Assembly: GCF_020164455.1 (NCBI RefSeq)
Contig: NZ_JAIQWW010000009.1
Span: forward strand, 1-64,000
Length of the DNA: 64,000 bases
Origin: Phyllobacterium chamaecytisi
GTDB taxonomy: Bacteria > Pseudomonadota > Alphaproteobacteria > Rhizobiales > Rhizobiaceae
Reading direction: 5' to 3'
This document shows, piece by piece, positions 1-7,028 of this stretch. A program made the position numbers and the translations under genes. The number at the start of each line of letters is the position of its first letter. Within the stretch, counting starts at the first letter, position 1. The notes beneath the pieces were generated by a model. That model made no database searches. It saw only the letters and a program-made list of their open reading frames with translations, and had not been told where the DNA came from.

Positions 1-456
1 CGCGACAGCGGCAGCAAAGAGATCAAACTGGCTAATGAAAATGCCGCCTAAATTGAAGGGAATGTCTTCAATGCCGAGATCGAGGCCGTGAACCTGGGTT
101 CCCCATATCAGCTGCGCCGCACCCTCGATGATATAGGAGAGCCCGAGCGTGGCCATAAAGAGCGTCATCGGCGATCTGTTGGTGAGAGGCCGGAGAACAA
201 CGCGCTCGATTGCAATCCCGATGGCGACCATCAATGCAAATGTGATTGCCAGCGCCAAGGCAAATGGGACAGCTCTCTCCACCAGGCTGACGAAGGTGAG
301 TGCTGCAAAAAGGAGCATGGCCCCTTGAGCAAAATTCAATACGCCCGAAGTCTTGTAGATCAGCACAAAACCGATCGCGACGAGTGAATACATGACGCCT
401 GATAGGAGACCGCCAATCAAAACTTCGAAGAAGAAAAGCCAATCGAACTCAAACAT
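1..456 (-). CDS. livH: Branched-chain amino-acid-type ABC transporter permease (LivH family), 3' part cut by window edge
   Basis: Inner-membrane permease subunit of a branched-chain/amide-type ABC importer. The 152 visible residues begin at an ATG at 456 and run off the left edge, so the C-terminal part is missing. They show the family opening, with GGLLSGVMYSLVAIGFVLIY followed by a conserved NFAQGAM stretch, and then alternating hydrophobic segments. The start overlaps the stop of the upstream ATPase gene by one base (TGATG), so the two are co-translated. Because it sits directly downstream of sfnG and an FMN reductase, the importer may bring in a sulfur-containing compound rather than an amino acid; that is inference from context only. 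No substrate-binding protein for it is visible in the window. Confidence 0.85.
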   Translation of the reverse strand, partial: MFEFDWLFFFEVLIGGLLSGVMYSLVAIGFVLIYKTSGVLNFAQGAMLLFAALTFVSLVERAVPFALALAITFALMVAIGIAIERVVLRPLTNRSPMTLFMATLGLSYIIEGAAQLIWGTQVHGLDLGIEDIPFNLGGIFISQFDLFAAAVA

Positions 457-1358
457 CAGATACCCCCGCCATCGATATTTTCGGGAGCGACGCCGAGATA
501 GGCATCAATCACGCCCTGATCCGCTCGGATTTCTTCAGGCGTGCCATCGGCGATCTTGCGACCATAGTCGAGAACGGCAATATGGTCGCAAAGGCCCATG
601 ACCACGCCGATATCATGTTCAATGAGGATAATTGTCGTGCCGTATTGCCGGTTGGCGGCGCGAATGAATTCGCTCATTTCGGTTTTTTCAAAAGTAGTCA
701 TTCCCGCCATCGGCTCATCGAGCAGGAGAATGGCGGGCCCAGCAACCAATGCGCGGGCAAGCTCGACGCGCTTTTGCAACCCGTATGGCAATGTGCCGGC
801 CAAGCGATCACAGCTGTGCGTCAGATCAAGAAATTCCAGTATCTGCATGGCGCGCTCGCGCGCATCCACCGTCTCTCGCCGGGATCGCCCAAGCCTTAAG
901 GTTTGACCGATAAAACTCGAGCGCACTTTGTAAGCGCGCCCCGCGGTGACGTTATTGAGGACGCTCAGGCCCTTGAACAAAGCGAGATTCTGGAATGTGC
1001 GGGCAATCCCCAGAGGAGCCAGTTTTTGGGTTGGTACGCGCCGATAAAAATTCGACCCAATCTGTACGAGGCCACGGTTGGCGCGATAGACACCGCAGAT
1101 AATGTTGATCAGCGAGCTTTTGCCTGCACCATTTGGGCCGATAATTGCCCGTATTTCGCCCGATCGTACAGTGAGGTCGATATTATCGAGCGCAACGACT
1201 CCCCCAAAGGAGAGGCTGATCCCCTCGAGACCGAGAATAGTATCCAGCTGTTGGGGCGGCCACTCGACCTGCCGCACCAGCTCGATTTCTGGGGCTGCCA
1301 CCTGCTCTCGAAAGGCACCGGTGCCAGGGGCCACCTGTAGGTAGTTTATCGAATGCAT
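456..1358 (-). CDS. livG: Branched-chain amino-acid-type ABC transporter ATP-binding protein (LivG family)
   Basis: Cytoplasmic ATPase of the importer whose permease follows. The 300-residue protein has Walker A GPNGAGKS at residues 74-81, an atypical signature LPYGLQKRVELARAL, Walker B AILLLDEP and a switch-region IEHD. I chose the ATG at 1358 because GGAGAG lies about 9 bases upstream; a longer in-frame reading to 1451 has no such site. Even so the protein carries roughly 40 residues ahead of the usual LivG start. Gene order on the minus strand is sfnG, this gene, permease, which suggests uptake of a sulfone, sulfonate or related compound for the monooxygenase. The family assignment is firm; the substrate is unknown. 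Confidence 0.85.
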   Translation of the reverse strand: MHSINYLQVAPGTGAFREQVAAPEIELVRQVEWPPQQLDTILGLEGISLSFGGVVALDNIDLTVRSGEIRAIIGPNGAGKSSLINIICGVYRANRGLVQIGSNFYRRVPTQKLAPLGIARTFQNLALFKGLSVLNNVTAGRAYKVRSSFIGQTLRLGRSRRETVDARERAMQILEFLDLTHSCDRLAGTLPYGLQKRVELARALVAGPAILLLDEPMAGMTTFEKTEMSEFIRAANRQYGTTIILIEHDIGVVMGLCDHIAVLDYGRKIADGTPEEIRADQGVIDAYLGVAPENIDGGGI

Positions 1359-1507
1359 TTTCTGCGTCTCTCCAGGCCCATTTCCCGTTCGATCAAACCG
1401 ATACGACAGAGCGCAAAGTCCCCTTCGCAGACCGGATACGATACGGGCCACGATACAGCGCTTGGTTTGGCTGACAGAACAGGTCTGCCGGCCTTGGTCG
1501 TTGTGGA

Positions 1508-2611
1508 TTATTCCGCCGCCACGGCCGTAACCGTTTCAGCTTCTTCCAGTTTCCGGATCAACGGAATTACATGTTTGCCAAAAAACTCGACCTCTTCCTG
1601 GAAATGCAGGAAGCCGAGCAGGATAAGATCTGCACCAGCATTCTTGAGGTCGATCACGCGTTCGGCAATCTGTTCTGGCGTGCCGATGAGATTGCTGCGG
1701 AAGCCGTCATTATATTGGACCAGATCCTCGAAAGACGACTTGGCCCAGTTCCCCTCGCCTTCCGGCGAGGCCTTACCGGCATTCTTCACCTGATCGGCAA
1801 AACCCTGCACCGCCTCCGGGTTCGCCTTGGCAATGATCTCGTCGAGCACTGTACGGGCTTCCACTTCCGTGTCGCGAGCAATCGCAAAGGCATTCACGCC
1901 AATTTTGACCGAATGGCCGTTAGCGGTAGCCTTGGCTCGGATGTCATCCACCTGCTTCCTGATTTCCACCGGCGTATTGCCGTTGGTGAAATACCAATCG
2001 GAAACACGCGCGGCCATGTCGCGTGCGGCACGCGAGGAACCGCCCTGGAAAATTTCCGGGAGCGGATCGACCGGCTTCGGCTTCATCGAGTACTCGTTAA
2101 ATCGGTAGAAATCACCCTTGAACGTGAAGCTGTCCTCTGTCCAGATTCCACGCAGCGCCCGGATGAACTCCTCCGAGCGCCGATAGCGCTCGTCGTGATC
2201 AAGCCAATGCTCGCCGATCGCTACAAATTCACCACGGAACCACCCGCTGACTATATTGACTGCAACACGGCCGTTGGTGAGATGGTTGATGGTTGCTATC
2301 TGCTTCGCCGCCAACGCCGGATTCCAGGGTCCCGGCAAGAGGGCAGCAATCACTTTCAGTTTCGTCGTCGCCGCCAGCAGCGCGTGGCTGAAAGACACGG
2401 ATTCATGCTGATTGTCAGCACCATAACCGGCCGTGAATCTGATCTGGCTCAGCGCGTAGTCAAAACCGTTGGCTTCGGCGATCTGGGCCAGTTTGCGATT
2501 GTAATCAATATCCCAGCTCGTGCGCTGTTCTATATTGGAAATGACCAGACCACCCGATACGTTCGGGACCCAATAGGCAAATTTAACCGGCTCTCTTTTT
2601 ATCTGTGACAT
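1508..2611 (-). CDS. sfnG: FMNH2-dependent dimethyl sulfone monooxygenase SfnG (LLM family)
   Basis: Predicted two-component flavin monooxygenase of the luciferase-like superfamily. Known SfnG enzymes convert dimethyl sulfone to methanesulfinate with reduced FMN supplied by a partner reductase. The 367-residue protein carries stretches I recognise as typical of SfnG: FAYWVPNVSGGLVISNIEQR near the N-terminus, ALSQIRFTAGYGADNQHES, and EIFQGGSSRAARDMA in the middle. The ATG at 2611 has AAGGGGA upstream; a longer reading to 2701 would overlap the preceding reductase. An NADPH:FMN reductase gene ends 22 bases upstream and probably supplies FMNH2. A LivG/LivH transporter follows. Together they look like a sulfur-starvation unit for C1 organosulfur compounds. 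Pseudomonas homologues depend on sigma-54 and SfnR; I saw no clear -24/-12 element here. Confidence 0.88.
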   Translation of the reverse strand: MSQIKREPVKFAYWVPNVSGGLVISNIEQRTSWDIDYNRKLAQIAEANGFDYALSQIRFTAGYGADNQHESVSFSHALLAATTKLKVIAALLPGPWNPALAAKQIATINHLTNGRVAVNIVSGWFRGEFVAIGEHWLDHDERYRRSEEFIRALRGIWTEDSFTFKGDFYRFNEYSMKPKPVDPLPEIFQGGSSRAARDMAARVSDWYFTNGNTPVEIRKQVDDIRAKATANGHSVKIGVNAFAIARDTEVEARTVLDEIIAKANPEAVQGFADQVKNAGKASPEGEGNWAKSSFEDLVQYNDGFRSNLIGTPEQIAERVIDLKNAGADLILLGFLHFQEEVEFFGKHVIPLIRKLEEAETVTAVAAE

Positions 2612-2633
2612 GTATTTCCCCTTCAAAATGAAT

Positions 2634-3230
2634 TCAGGTTTGCGCGAGGACAATTTCCCGCTGCGGACTTGTGCAGCTGCTACCGGAATTGGCATCGGCA
2701 CGACGAAACAGCTGAGCGAGTTCCGTCACCGCTCGATCGATGCGTTTCGCGACGTCGGGACTGGTCAGCTCGTGTCCAGCAAATTCGGTCTCGGTCGCAT
2801 AGACCGCCGTCGGAATTGTCAGCGCATTGAAAAAGCCGAAGAGCGGACGGAGCTGGTGTTCAGTTATTAATCCATGCAGCTGCGTGCCGCCGGTGGCAGC
2901 AAGGATGACGTGTTTTCCCGTCAATGCGCGGAAGTGTACAAGATCGAACAGATGCTTGAGAGCACCGGTATAGGAGGCTCTATACACAGGCGAGCCGACG
3001 ACGAGGATATCTGCCGCTTCGACGGCATCAATAATATCGCGCCCAGCCTTGTCCAGTTGATCCGCTCGCAGTGCACGGAAAAGGATCGGCGCCGCATCTG
3101 CGAGTTCAATAACATGGCCATCAATATCGAATTGCTTTCCAACTGCCGCGGTAATTGCCCGGACAAGGGATGCCGTGCGCGATGGCCGGCTGACATTGCC
3201 TGACAAACCAAGTATTTTTAAGCTCTGCAC
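2634..3230 (-). CDS. NAD(P)H-dependent FMN reductase (SsuE/MsuE family)
   Basis: Flavodoxin-fold reductase predicted to supply FMNH2 to the adjacent SfnG. The 198-residue protein opens with the phosphate-binding stretch KILGLSGNVSRPSRTASL and contains the family pattern VVGSPVYRASYTGALKHLFD and ATGGTQLHGLITEHQLRPLF. I chose a GTG start at 3230 because AGAGGA lies 9 bases upstream. The TTG at 3239 touches that site, so a three-residue-longer form is less likely. It is transcribed with sfnG (22-base gap). A second close relative lies at 3997-4560, so this locus has two reductases within 2 kb. That may serve several of the LLM monooxygenases in the window. Family call is secure; the choice between SsuE and MsuE is not. 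Confidence 0.85.
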   Translation of the reverse strand: MQSLKILGLSGNVSRPSRTASLVRAITAAVGKQFDIDGHVIELADAAPILFRALRADQLDKAGRDIIDAVEAADILVVGSPVYRASYTGALKHLFDLVHFRALTGKHVILAATGGTQLHGLITEHQLRPLFGFFNALTIPTAVYATETEFAGHELTSPDVAKRIDRAVTELAQLFRRADANSGSSCTSPQREIVLAQT

Positions 3231-3639
3231 GGCGCACAATCCTCTCGACCCATTGGACTAAAGACTAAGGATTTGGCGGCCTCCGTAAAAGAAAGGCATT
3301 CCAAAATGAACGCCCGACGTGAAACGGCTGATGCGTTTATTTGGCAGCGACGATCTAAATGTATGGTTGAGGCTAAACTTGGATGTGGTCCAATTTCCGT
3401 TGGCGCGTCAGTGTAGATGCAATGTGTGGCCGATCGAACCGACGTATGAACCGCGCGAAGGTGCAGGCGCCCAAATTCGGCCCAATGGATCGTGACATCT
3501 CTGTCGACATGGCGGACACAGCACTGGCCTTAGCCCGACCGCAGGGATCCGAATGCTCTCCAGCACCCTGCGAACCACGGTCGCTCTGGGAAATCGGCTG
3601 CGATGAACCCGGCTCAGTAAGACAAGGGGGAAACGCTGA
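3231..3639. other. Intergenic region upstream of the reductase-sfnG genes
   Basis: About 400 bases between the reductase and the DUF982 gene. Short open frames here have no recognisable family and no convincing ribosome site. It presumably holds the promoter of the reductase-sfnG unit. A tandem-like motif GGACTAAAGACTAAGG lies at about 3255-3270 on the plus strand, but I cannot assign it to a regulator. Confidence 0.4.
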
Positions 3640-3897
3640 TCAAGCGCTCTTACTCAGATAGTCGTGGAAGATGTTGGCTTCTTTCGCTGCACCAATAAAG
3701 GCCGAGCGCGCATCTGCAGCGCTCGCTTTCCCGTCGAGGGCGTCAAAGCACAGCTGGCGGGCCATCTTTAATTTGGGTCCGTCATGTATCGGCCATTTCA
3801 TAAGCAGAAACTCGGCTGCTTGCGTGACGGAACAGATATTTATCGGCTTGCCCAAGCGCGCGGCTTCGATGGTCACTGGCGGGAATGAATTGATCAT
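3640..3897 (-). CDS. DUF982 domain-containing small protein
   Basis: An 85-residue protein matching the DUF982 pattern, a small family found mainly in Rhizobiales and of unknown function. Visible hallmarks are the central FLLMKWP segment and the C-terminal SAADARSAFIGAAKEANI. DUF982 proteins are often single-gene units scattered on rhizobial chromosomes and plasmids. Here it sits between two flavin-reductase genes on the same strand, about 100 bases after the first. No function can be inferred. It is one of the stronger taxonomic clues for a rhizobial host. Confidence 0.78.
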   Translation of the reverse strand: MINSFPPVTIEAARLGKPINICSVTQAAEFLLMKWPIHDGPKLKMARQLCFDALDGKASAADARSAFIGAAKEANIFHDYLSKSA

Positions 3898-3996
3898 GCG
3901 CTAAAAACGTTCCTATGACATGCCGGTTTTCACGCCGCTTTGCAAGAGAGTGCTCCAGTTTCTTCACACACATATGACGCGACGGGAGATCGATCT

Positions 3997-4560
3997 TTAT
4001 TCCGCTGCGCTCACGACGATGGACTTCTCTGCTGTCACAAAAGGCCGAACTTCACTTACGGCCTGGGTGATCCGTGCGTTGATGTGCGCGGTTGCAATTT
4101 CATAGTCCAGAAAGTCGCGATCTACAGCAAAAACACCCGTCGGCAATGTGTGTGCCATGAAGAAGCCGAAGAGCGGACGCAACTGGTGCTCGATAATCAA
4201 CGCATGCCGGTCACTGCCTCCCGTGGCGGTCAGGAGAATGGGCTTGCCCTGCAAGGCCAGCGGATCGAGTAAATCGATGAGGTGCTTGAAAAGTCCCGTG
4301 TAGCTGCCCTTGTATGTCGGGGTGCCGACCACAAAAATGTCAGCCGCCAGAATTTTCTCGACAATTTGCGTTGAGGAAGCGTCAAGATCTTTGGTGGAGC
4401 GGGCCGCGCCAAGGCTGTCACCGAAATCAACCAGATCGAAAACTTCAGAAGCAAGCCCATATTGATGACTGATCCGACTGACCACGTTGGCGACAAGTGA
4501 TCTGGTTTTTGATGGGCGCTGGAAATTACCGGAAAGGCCGACGACGGTCGGATTTGCCAT
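3997..4560 (-). CDS. NAD(P)H-dependent FMN reductase (SsuE/MsuE family), second copy
   Basis: A 187-residue flavodoxin-fold reductase closely related to the one at 2634-3230. It shares VVGLSGNFQRPSKTRSL, TPTYKGSYTGLFKHLIDLLD and ATGGSDRHALIIEHQLRPLF. The ATG at 4560 is preceded by AAAGGA. A longer frame to 4593 would begin with an MCAV leader much like that of the other copy, which hints that the duplication includes sequence upstream of the start. Its role should again be supply of reduced FMN to two-component monooxygenases. With only two reductases against eight LLM enzymes in the window, sharing is likely (inference). Confidence 0.85.
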   Translation of the reverse strand: MANPTVVGLSGNFQRPSKTRSLVANVVSRISHQYGLASEVFDLVDFGDSLGAARSTKDLDASSTQIVEKILAADIFVVGTPTYKGSYTGLFKHLIDLLDPLALQGKPILLTATGGSDRHALIIEHQLRPLFGFFMAHTLPTGVFAVDRDFLDYEIATAHINARITQAVSEVRPFVTAEKSIVVSAAE

Positions 4561-4877
4561 GGGGGGATCCTTTTTGAACAAAACAGCGCACATGCCGCCG
4601 CGCAGGAAGACTAGACCAAGAGCCGTGACATGAAGAAGAAAACCAAGCCCGAACTTCGACGCTATCGGGACAAAATATTCTCAATCAGGGCATTCTTGTG
4701 GGACGACATGTGACGAGCGTTACTGATCGCTGGCCTCGAAGCGAGTGGAACCGACGGCACATGACCGGATTGAACGGGAGACCGGTTGTTAGCCGCAACT
4801 TGTCGCCCGTCAATATTGCGCTCTCGACATAAGCAATTGGCTAAGTTTCCGCGCGACTCTCTTTAGAAGGGTTCAGT
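4561..4877. other. Intergenic region, nothing recognised
   Basis: About 317 bases between the second FMN reductase and the broken Shedu-like gene. I see no coding pattern, RNA gene or clear terminator. It presumably contains the reductase promoter, and it marks the change from sulfur genes to a defence-type region. Confidence 0.35.
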
Positions 4878-5530
4878 CTATGGCATGGGCTTCTTCTTCC
4901 TAAGAGGAGGCGACAGTGCCTTATGAATCTCGGTCAACCTGGCACAAAGCTCGTCAAAGGTAATGATAGTGACATAGGTGAATGAGCTGCGAAGGATCTC
5001 AAACGACTTTATTAGATGGATCTCTGTCGGCGATTTTCCGGCAATGACGATGCATTGCACAGCTTGCGCATGAAGGTCGTAGCGCCCGGACTCGTCTTTG
5101 AGGTCTGGCAGGTGGCTATGCAGCTTATTGCACTGATCTAAGATCTGGTAAACTGCGCCACTTGATTCTGCCGATGGATTGAAGACGTCGGTTCCGCGGC
5201 AGGGACTTTTGGCCAGAAGATCTTGCTTGGCTTCTTAATTTCAACTAGGGCGAGATTTTCTGTCGATGCAGTCGCCATCAGAAAGTCGGTGAATTTAATC
5301 CGATGACGCTTAGGGAAGCCAAAACGCTCATGGCAACATGGCTTGAAGCCGTAATCGCCTCAGTGCTCTTGAGGGAGTAATGCCCGGTATTCCGCTACAA
5401 CCAGAGGGCAAATACCGCATGCATACTCGCATAAGGGCGCAAGGACGCAAGGGCGCGGTCCGGAACTCCGTGCTCAAGTGTAGCGAACAGCCTTTTGATC
5501 GAGCCATTGTAGTCGTCGGTCGATCTCGAT
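4878..5530 (-). pseudogene. Shedu-type (SduA/DUF4263) anti-phage nuclease, decayed and truncated
   Basis: Reading the minus strand in three frames gives one continuous protein-like sequence. Segment A (about 5525-5398) reads YNGSIKRLFATLEHGVPDRA. Segment B (about 5401-5222) contains GDYGFKPCCHERFGFP, then FTDFLMAT and LVEIKKPSK, the D and E-x-K core of a PD-(D/E)XK nuclease as in DUF4263. Segment C (5222-4878) contains DVFNPSAESSGAVYQILDQC, QCIVIAGKSP and IITFDEL, then the stop. Frames change near 5400 and near 5222, and segment B has an in-frame TGA at 5362-5360. The product would be cut at least twice and lacks the usual N-terminal region. Shedu proteins are known single-gene phage-defence factors. 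Neighbouring conflict genes make this a plausible remnant of a defence island. Confidence 0.65.
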
Positions 5531-5610
5531 GGATGGGTCCGCGGTCGCCAACCGTGTCGCACGGCACTTAGTTATAAGAATGCATATCAATGATTTCAAT
5601 AGGTTAGGGC

Positions 5611-5710
5611 TGCAGTTAAATTGAGAATTAGCACTTTATTTGATAAGCAAACGTGATTTTCAGCAGTTAATTTGAGAATCCTTGCGCCTTCATTCTCAAA
5701 TTAAATGCAG
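5611..5710. repeat. Three copies of a TTAA(A/T)TTGAGAAT repeat, two direct and one inverted
   Basis: Near-identical units lie at 5611-5628 and 5661-5679 on the plus strand and at 5692-5710 in inverse orientation. Each reads roughly CAGTTAATTTGAGAAT. Multiple short subterminal repeats of this kind are typical of IS ends such as the IS21 type, so this may be a solo IS end left after deletion; that family assignment is inference. A 39-codon open frame follows from an ATG at 5707, but it has no recognised homologue and I do not call it a gene. The cluster separates the broken Shedu gene from the ubiquitin-like operon. Confidence 0.5.
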
Positions 5711-5802
5711 CAGTTGAGCGAAACCGGCCGCATTCTTACAGTAAAGGGCAATGCGAAAATTTACCGTTCGACGTTCCACGAGGGTGTGCTCGAGGACATT
5801 CT

Positions 5803-6699
5803 CTATAAAACTAGCGAAACGTAGTTCGATTCAAAAATCCGTTGATCGCTCTCAATAGCCAATCGTAAATGGCAGTATAGTGACCAATATTTTCGCCAAT
5901 TCGGGTCAGTCAGGGATAAATATTCGACATTTAATCCGATGGTTCGGGCGGCTTCCCAACCAATCATTTGGCCATGCGAGGGGTACCTGCCGATGTCCAT
6001 GAGATCGTGGGCGATCTTAGAAAAGTTTGCACCCCGTCGTTTAAGTAGATTCTCGGCGAATAAGCGGGCACGGTCTTTGACCGCATTGAACTTCCTAACC
6101 ATGGTGGGGTCGAATTTCTCGAAGGTGATGCGGTTTGCCGGATTCTCGGGTTCTTCCCTAAGATCCGCCTTCGCCGCGGCGTAGGCGTTCAAATAGTTTA
6201 ACACCGAATGGTTGGTGTCATGGCCGTTACCATCCTTTAGCGAGACTTGCGGATCGATGGGTCCCAGCTCCGAGGAATCACTCATCACGATCGTGTTAGC
6301 CCCCAACACCATTAGCGTGCCGGCGCTTTTGGCAAAATCTGGCACGATGATCCGGAGTTCCCCGTCCTCGCCCACCATACTCCGCAATAAGGTGATCAGC
6401 TTTTCAGCCGCATCGACATCTCCTCCCGGTGTATGTAGCATTAGATCGATCGGCTCGCCGGGGAGGACATTGTGCAGCATATCGACGAACCCGAGCGTGT
6501 CCATCCGGTCGACAGGTGCCCTGATACCCGCTACGTAACACAAAAGCTTCGGATTCGCGGTCTCGATATCGCGAATGAGAGTCTGCCGTTGATAGCGCGC
6601 GGCATTCATTGCCGTGAACATCGGCGTCTTCTCGATTGCGCGTGGCGGCTGCGGCATTACCGGCTGCGATTGGTTGTCGGCGCTCTTACTGTATGTCAT
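5803..6699 (-). CDS. Clp-fold serine proteinase (SDH/SppA-like, PF01972 family), last gene of the ubiquitin-like operon
   Basis: A 298-residue protein of the serine dehydrogenase proteinase family, which has the ClpP/SppA crotonase fold. Visible elements are the oxyanion segment HTPGGDVDAAEKL (about 89-101), the nucleophile in DFAKSAGT with Ser125, and SELGPIDPQ (143-151). A later SHGQMIGWEAARTIGL may supply further active-site residues. There is no signal peptide or membrane anchor, so it should act in the cytoplasm, unlike SppA. Its ATG overlaps the stop of the DUF6527 gene by four bases (ATGA), tying it to the Ubl cassette. Plausible roles are maturation of the Ubl C-terminus, removal of conjugates or degradation of tagged targets; all are inference. 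Family call is firm. Confidence 0.82.
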   Translation of the reverse strand: MTYSKSADNQSQPVMPQPPRAIEKTPMFTAMNAARYQRQTLIRDIETANPKLLCYVAGIRAPVDRMDTLGFVDMLHNVLPGEPIDLMLHTPGGDVDAAEKLITLLRSMVGEDGELRIIVPDFAKSAGTLMVLGANTIVMSDSSELGPIDPQVSLKDGNGHDTNHSVLNYLNAYAAAKADLREEPENPANRITFEKFDPTMVRKFNAVKDRARLFAENLLKRRGANFSKIAHDLMDIGRYPSHGQMIGWEAARTIGLNVEYLSLTDPNWRKYWSLYCHLRLAIESDQRIFESNYVSLVL

Positions 6700-7028
6700 C
6701 GATCACCTTTGGCCCAAAGGATTCGGCCACCTCGAATAAAATAGTGGCAGCGCTTATTACTGTCATGGAAATCTACACTGGGAGAGATAGTCAGACGCTT
6801 GGACGGTTGTAACGTCCAAAATGGGCGTCGACTCTCGTCGACGTTGAGCATGATCCGGTGACCATATCGGCAGGGACAGTCGAACACGATCCATTTGTTT
6901 CGACCGGACGCTGCGACGAGCGCAACGCCGTTGCGCGGCAGCCGATCCGGGATCTCGTCGGCCGACTCCGCCTCGCCGACAACGCGCCAGCGTTGAAATG
7001 GCAACCATTTCCACCATACAATCTTCAT
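6696..7028 (-). CDS. DUF6527 family protein, putative metal-binding partner in the ubiquitin-like system
   Basis: A 110-residue protein with a Cys/His pattern DCPCRYGHRIMLN, followed near the C-terminus by SVDFHDSNKRCHYFIRGGRI. This fits DUF6527, a family usually found beside multiubiquitin/E1/E2-like genes. The paired Cys-x-Cys-x3-His and Cys-His groups suggest a small zinc site. Its ATG at 7028 overlaps the E1 stop by four bases, and its stop overlaps the proteinase start in the same way. A longer frame to 7079 exists but lies inside the E1 gene. By position it could be an E3-like adaptor or substrate-recognition factor, which is inference. No catalytic motif is evident. Confidence 0.72.
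   Translation of the reverse strand: MKIVWWKWLPFQRWRVVGEAESADEIPDRLPRNGVALVAASGRNKWIVFDCPCRYGHRIMLNVDESRRPFWTLQPSKRLTISPSVDFHDSNKRCHYFIRGGRILWAKGDR

Noticed and set aside
1571-2608. 345-codon plus-strand open frame opposite sfnG
   Set aside because: Antisense shadow of a well-recognised monooxygenase; composition typical of a reverse frame.
3231-3420. Sigma-54 promoter ahead of the reductase-sfnG genes
   Set aside because: Known for Pseudomonas sfn genes, but no TGGCAC-N5-TTGC element was found in this region.
3383-3661. 92-codon plus-strand frame in the reductase/DUF982 gap
   Set aside because: No ribosome site, no family pattern, overlaps the DUF982 gene end.
5707-5823. 39-codon plus-strand frame beginning inside the repeat cluster
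   Set aside because: Reads plausibly but has no known relative, overlaps the repeat and the end of the proteinase gene, and is too short to support.
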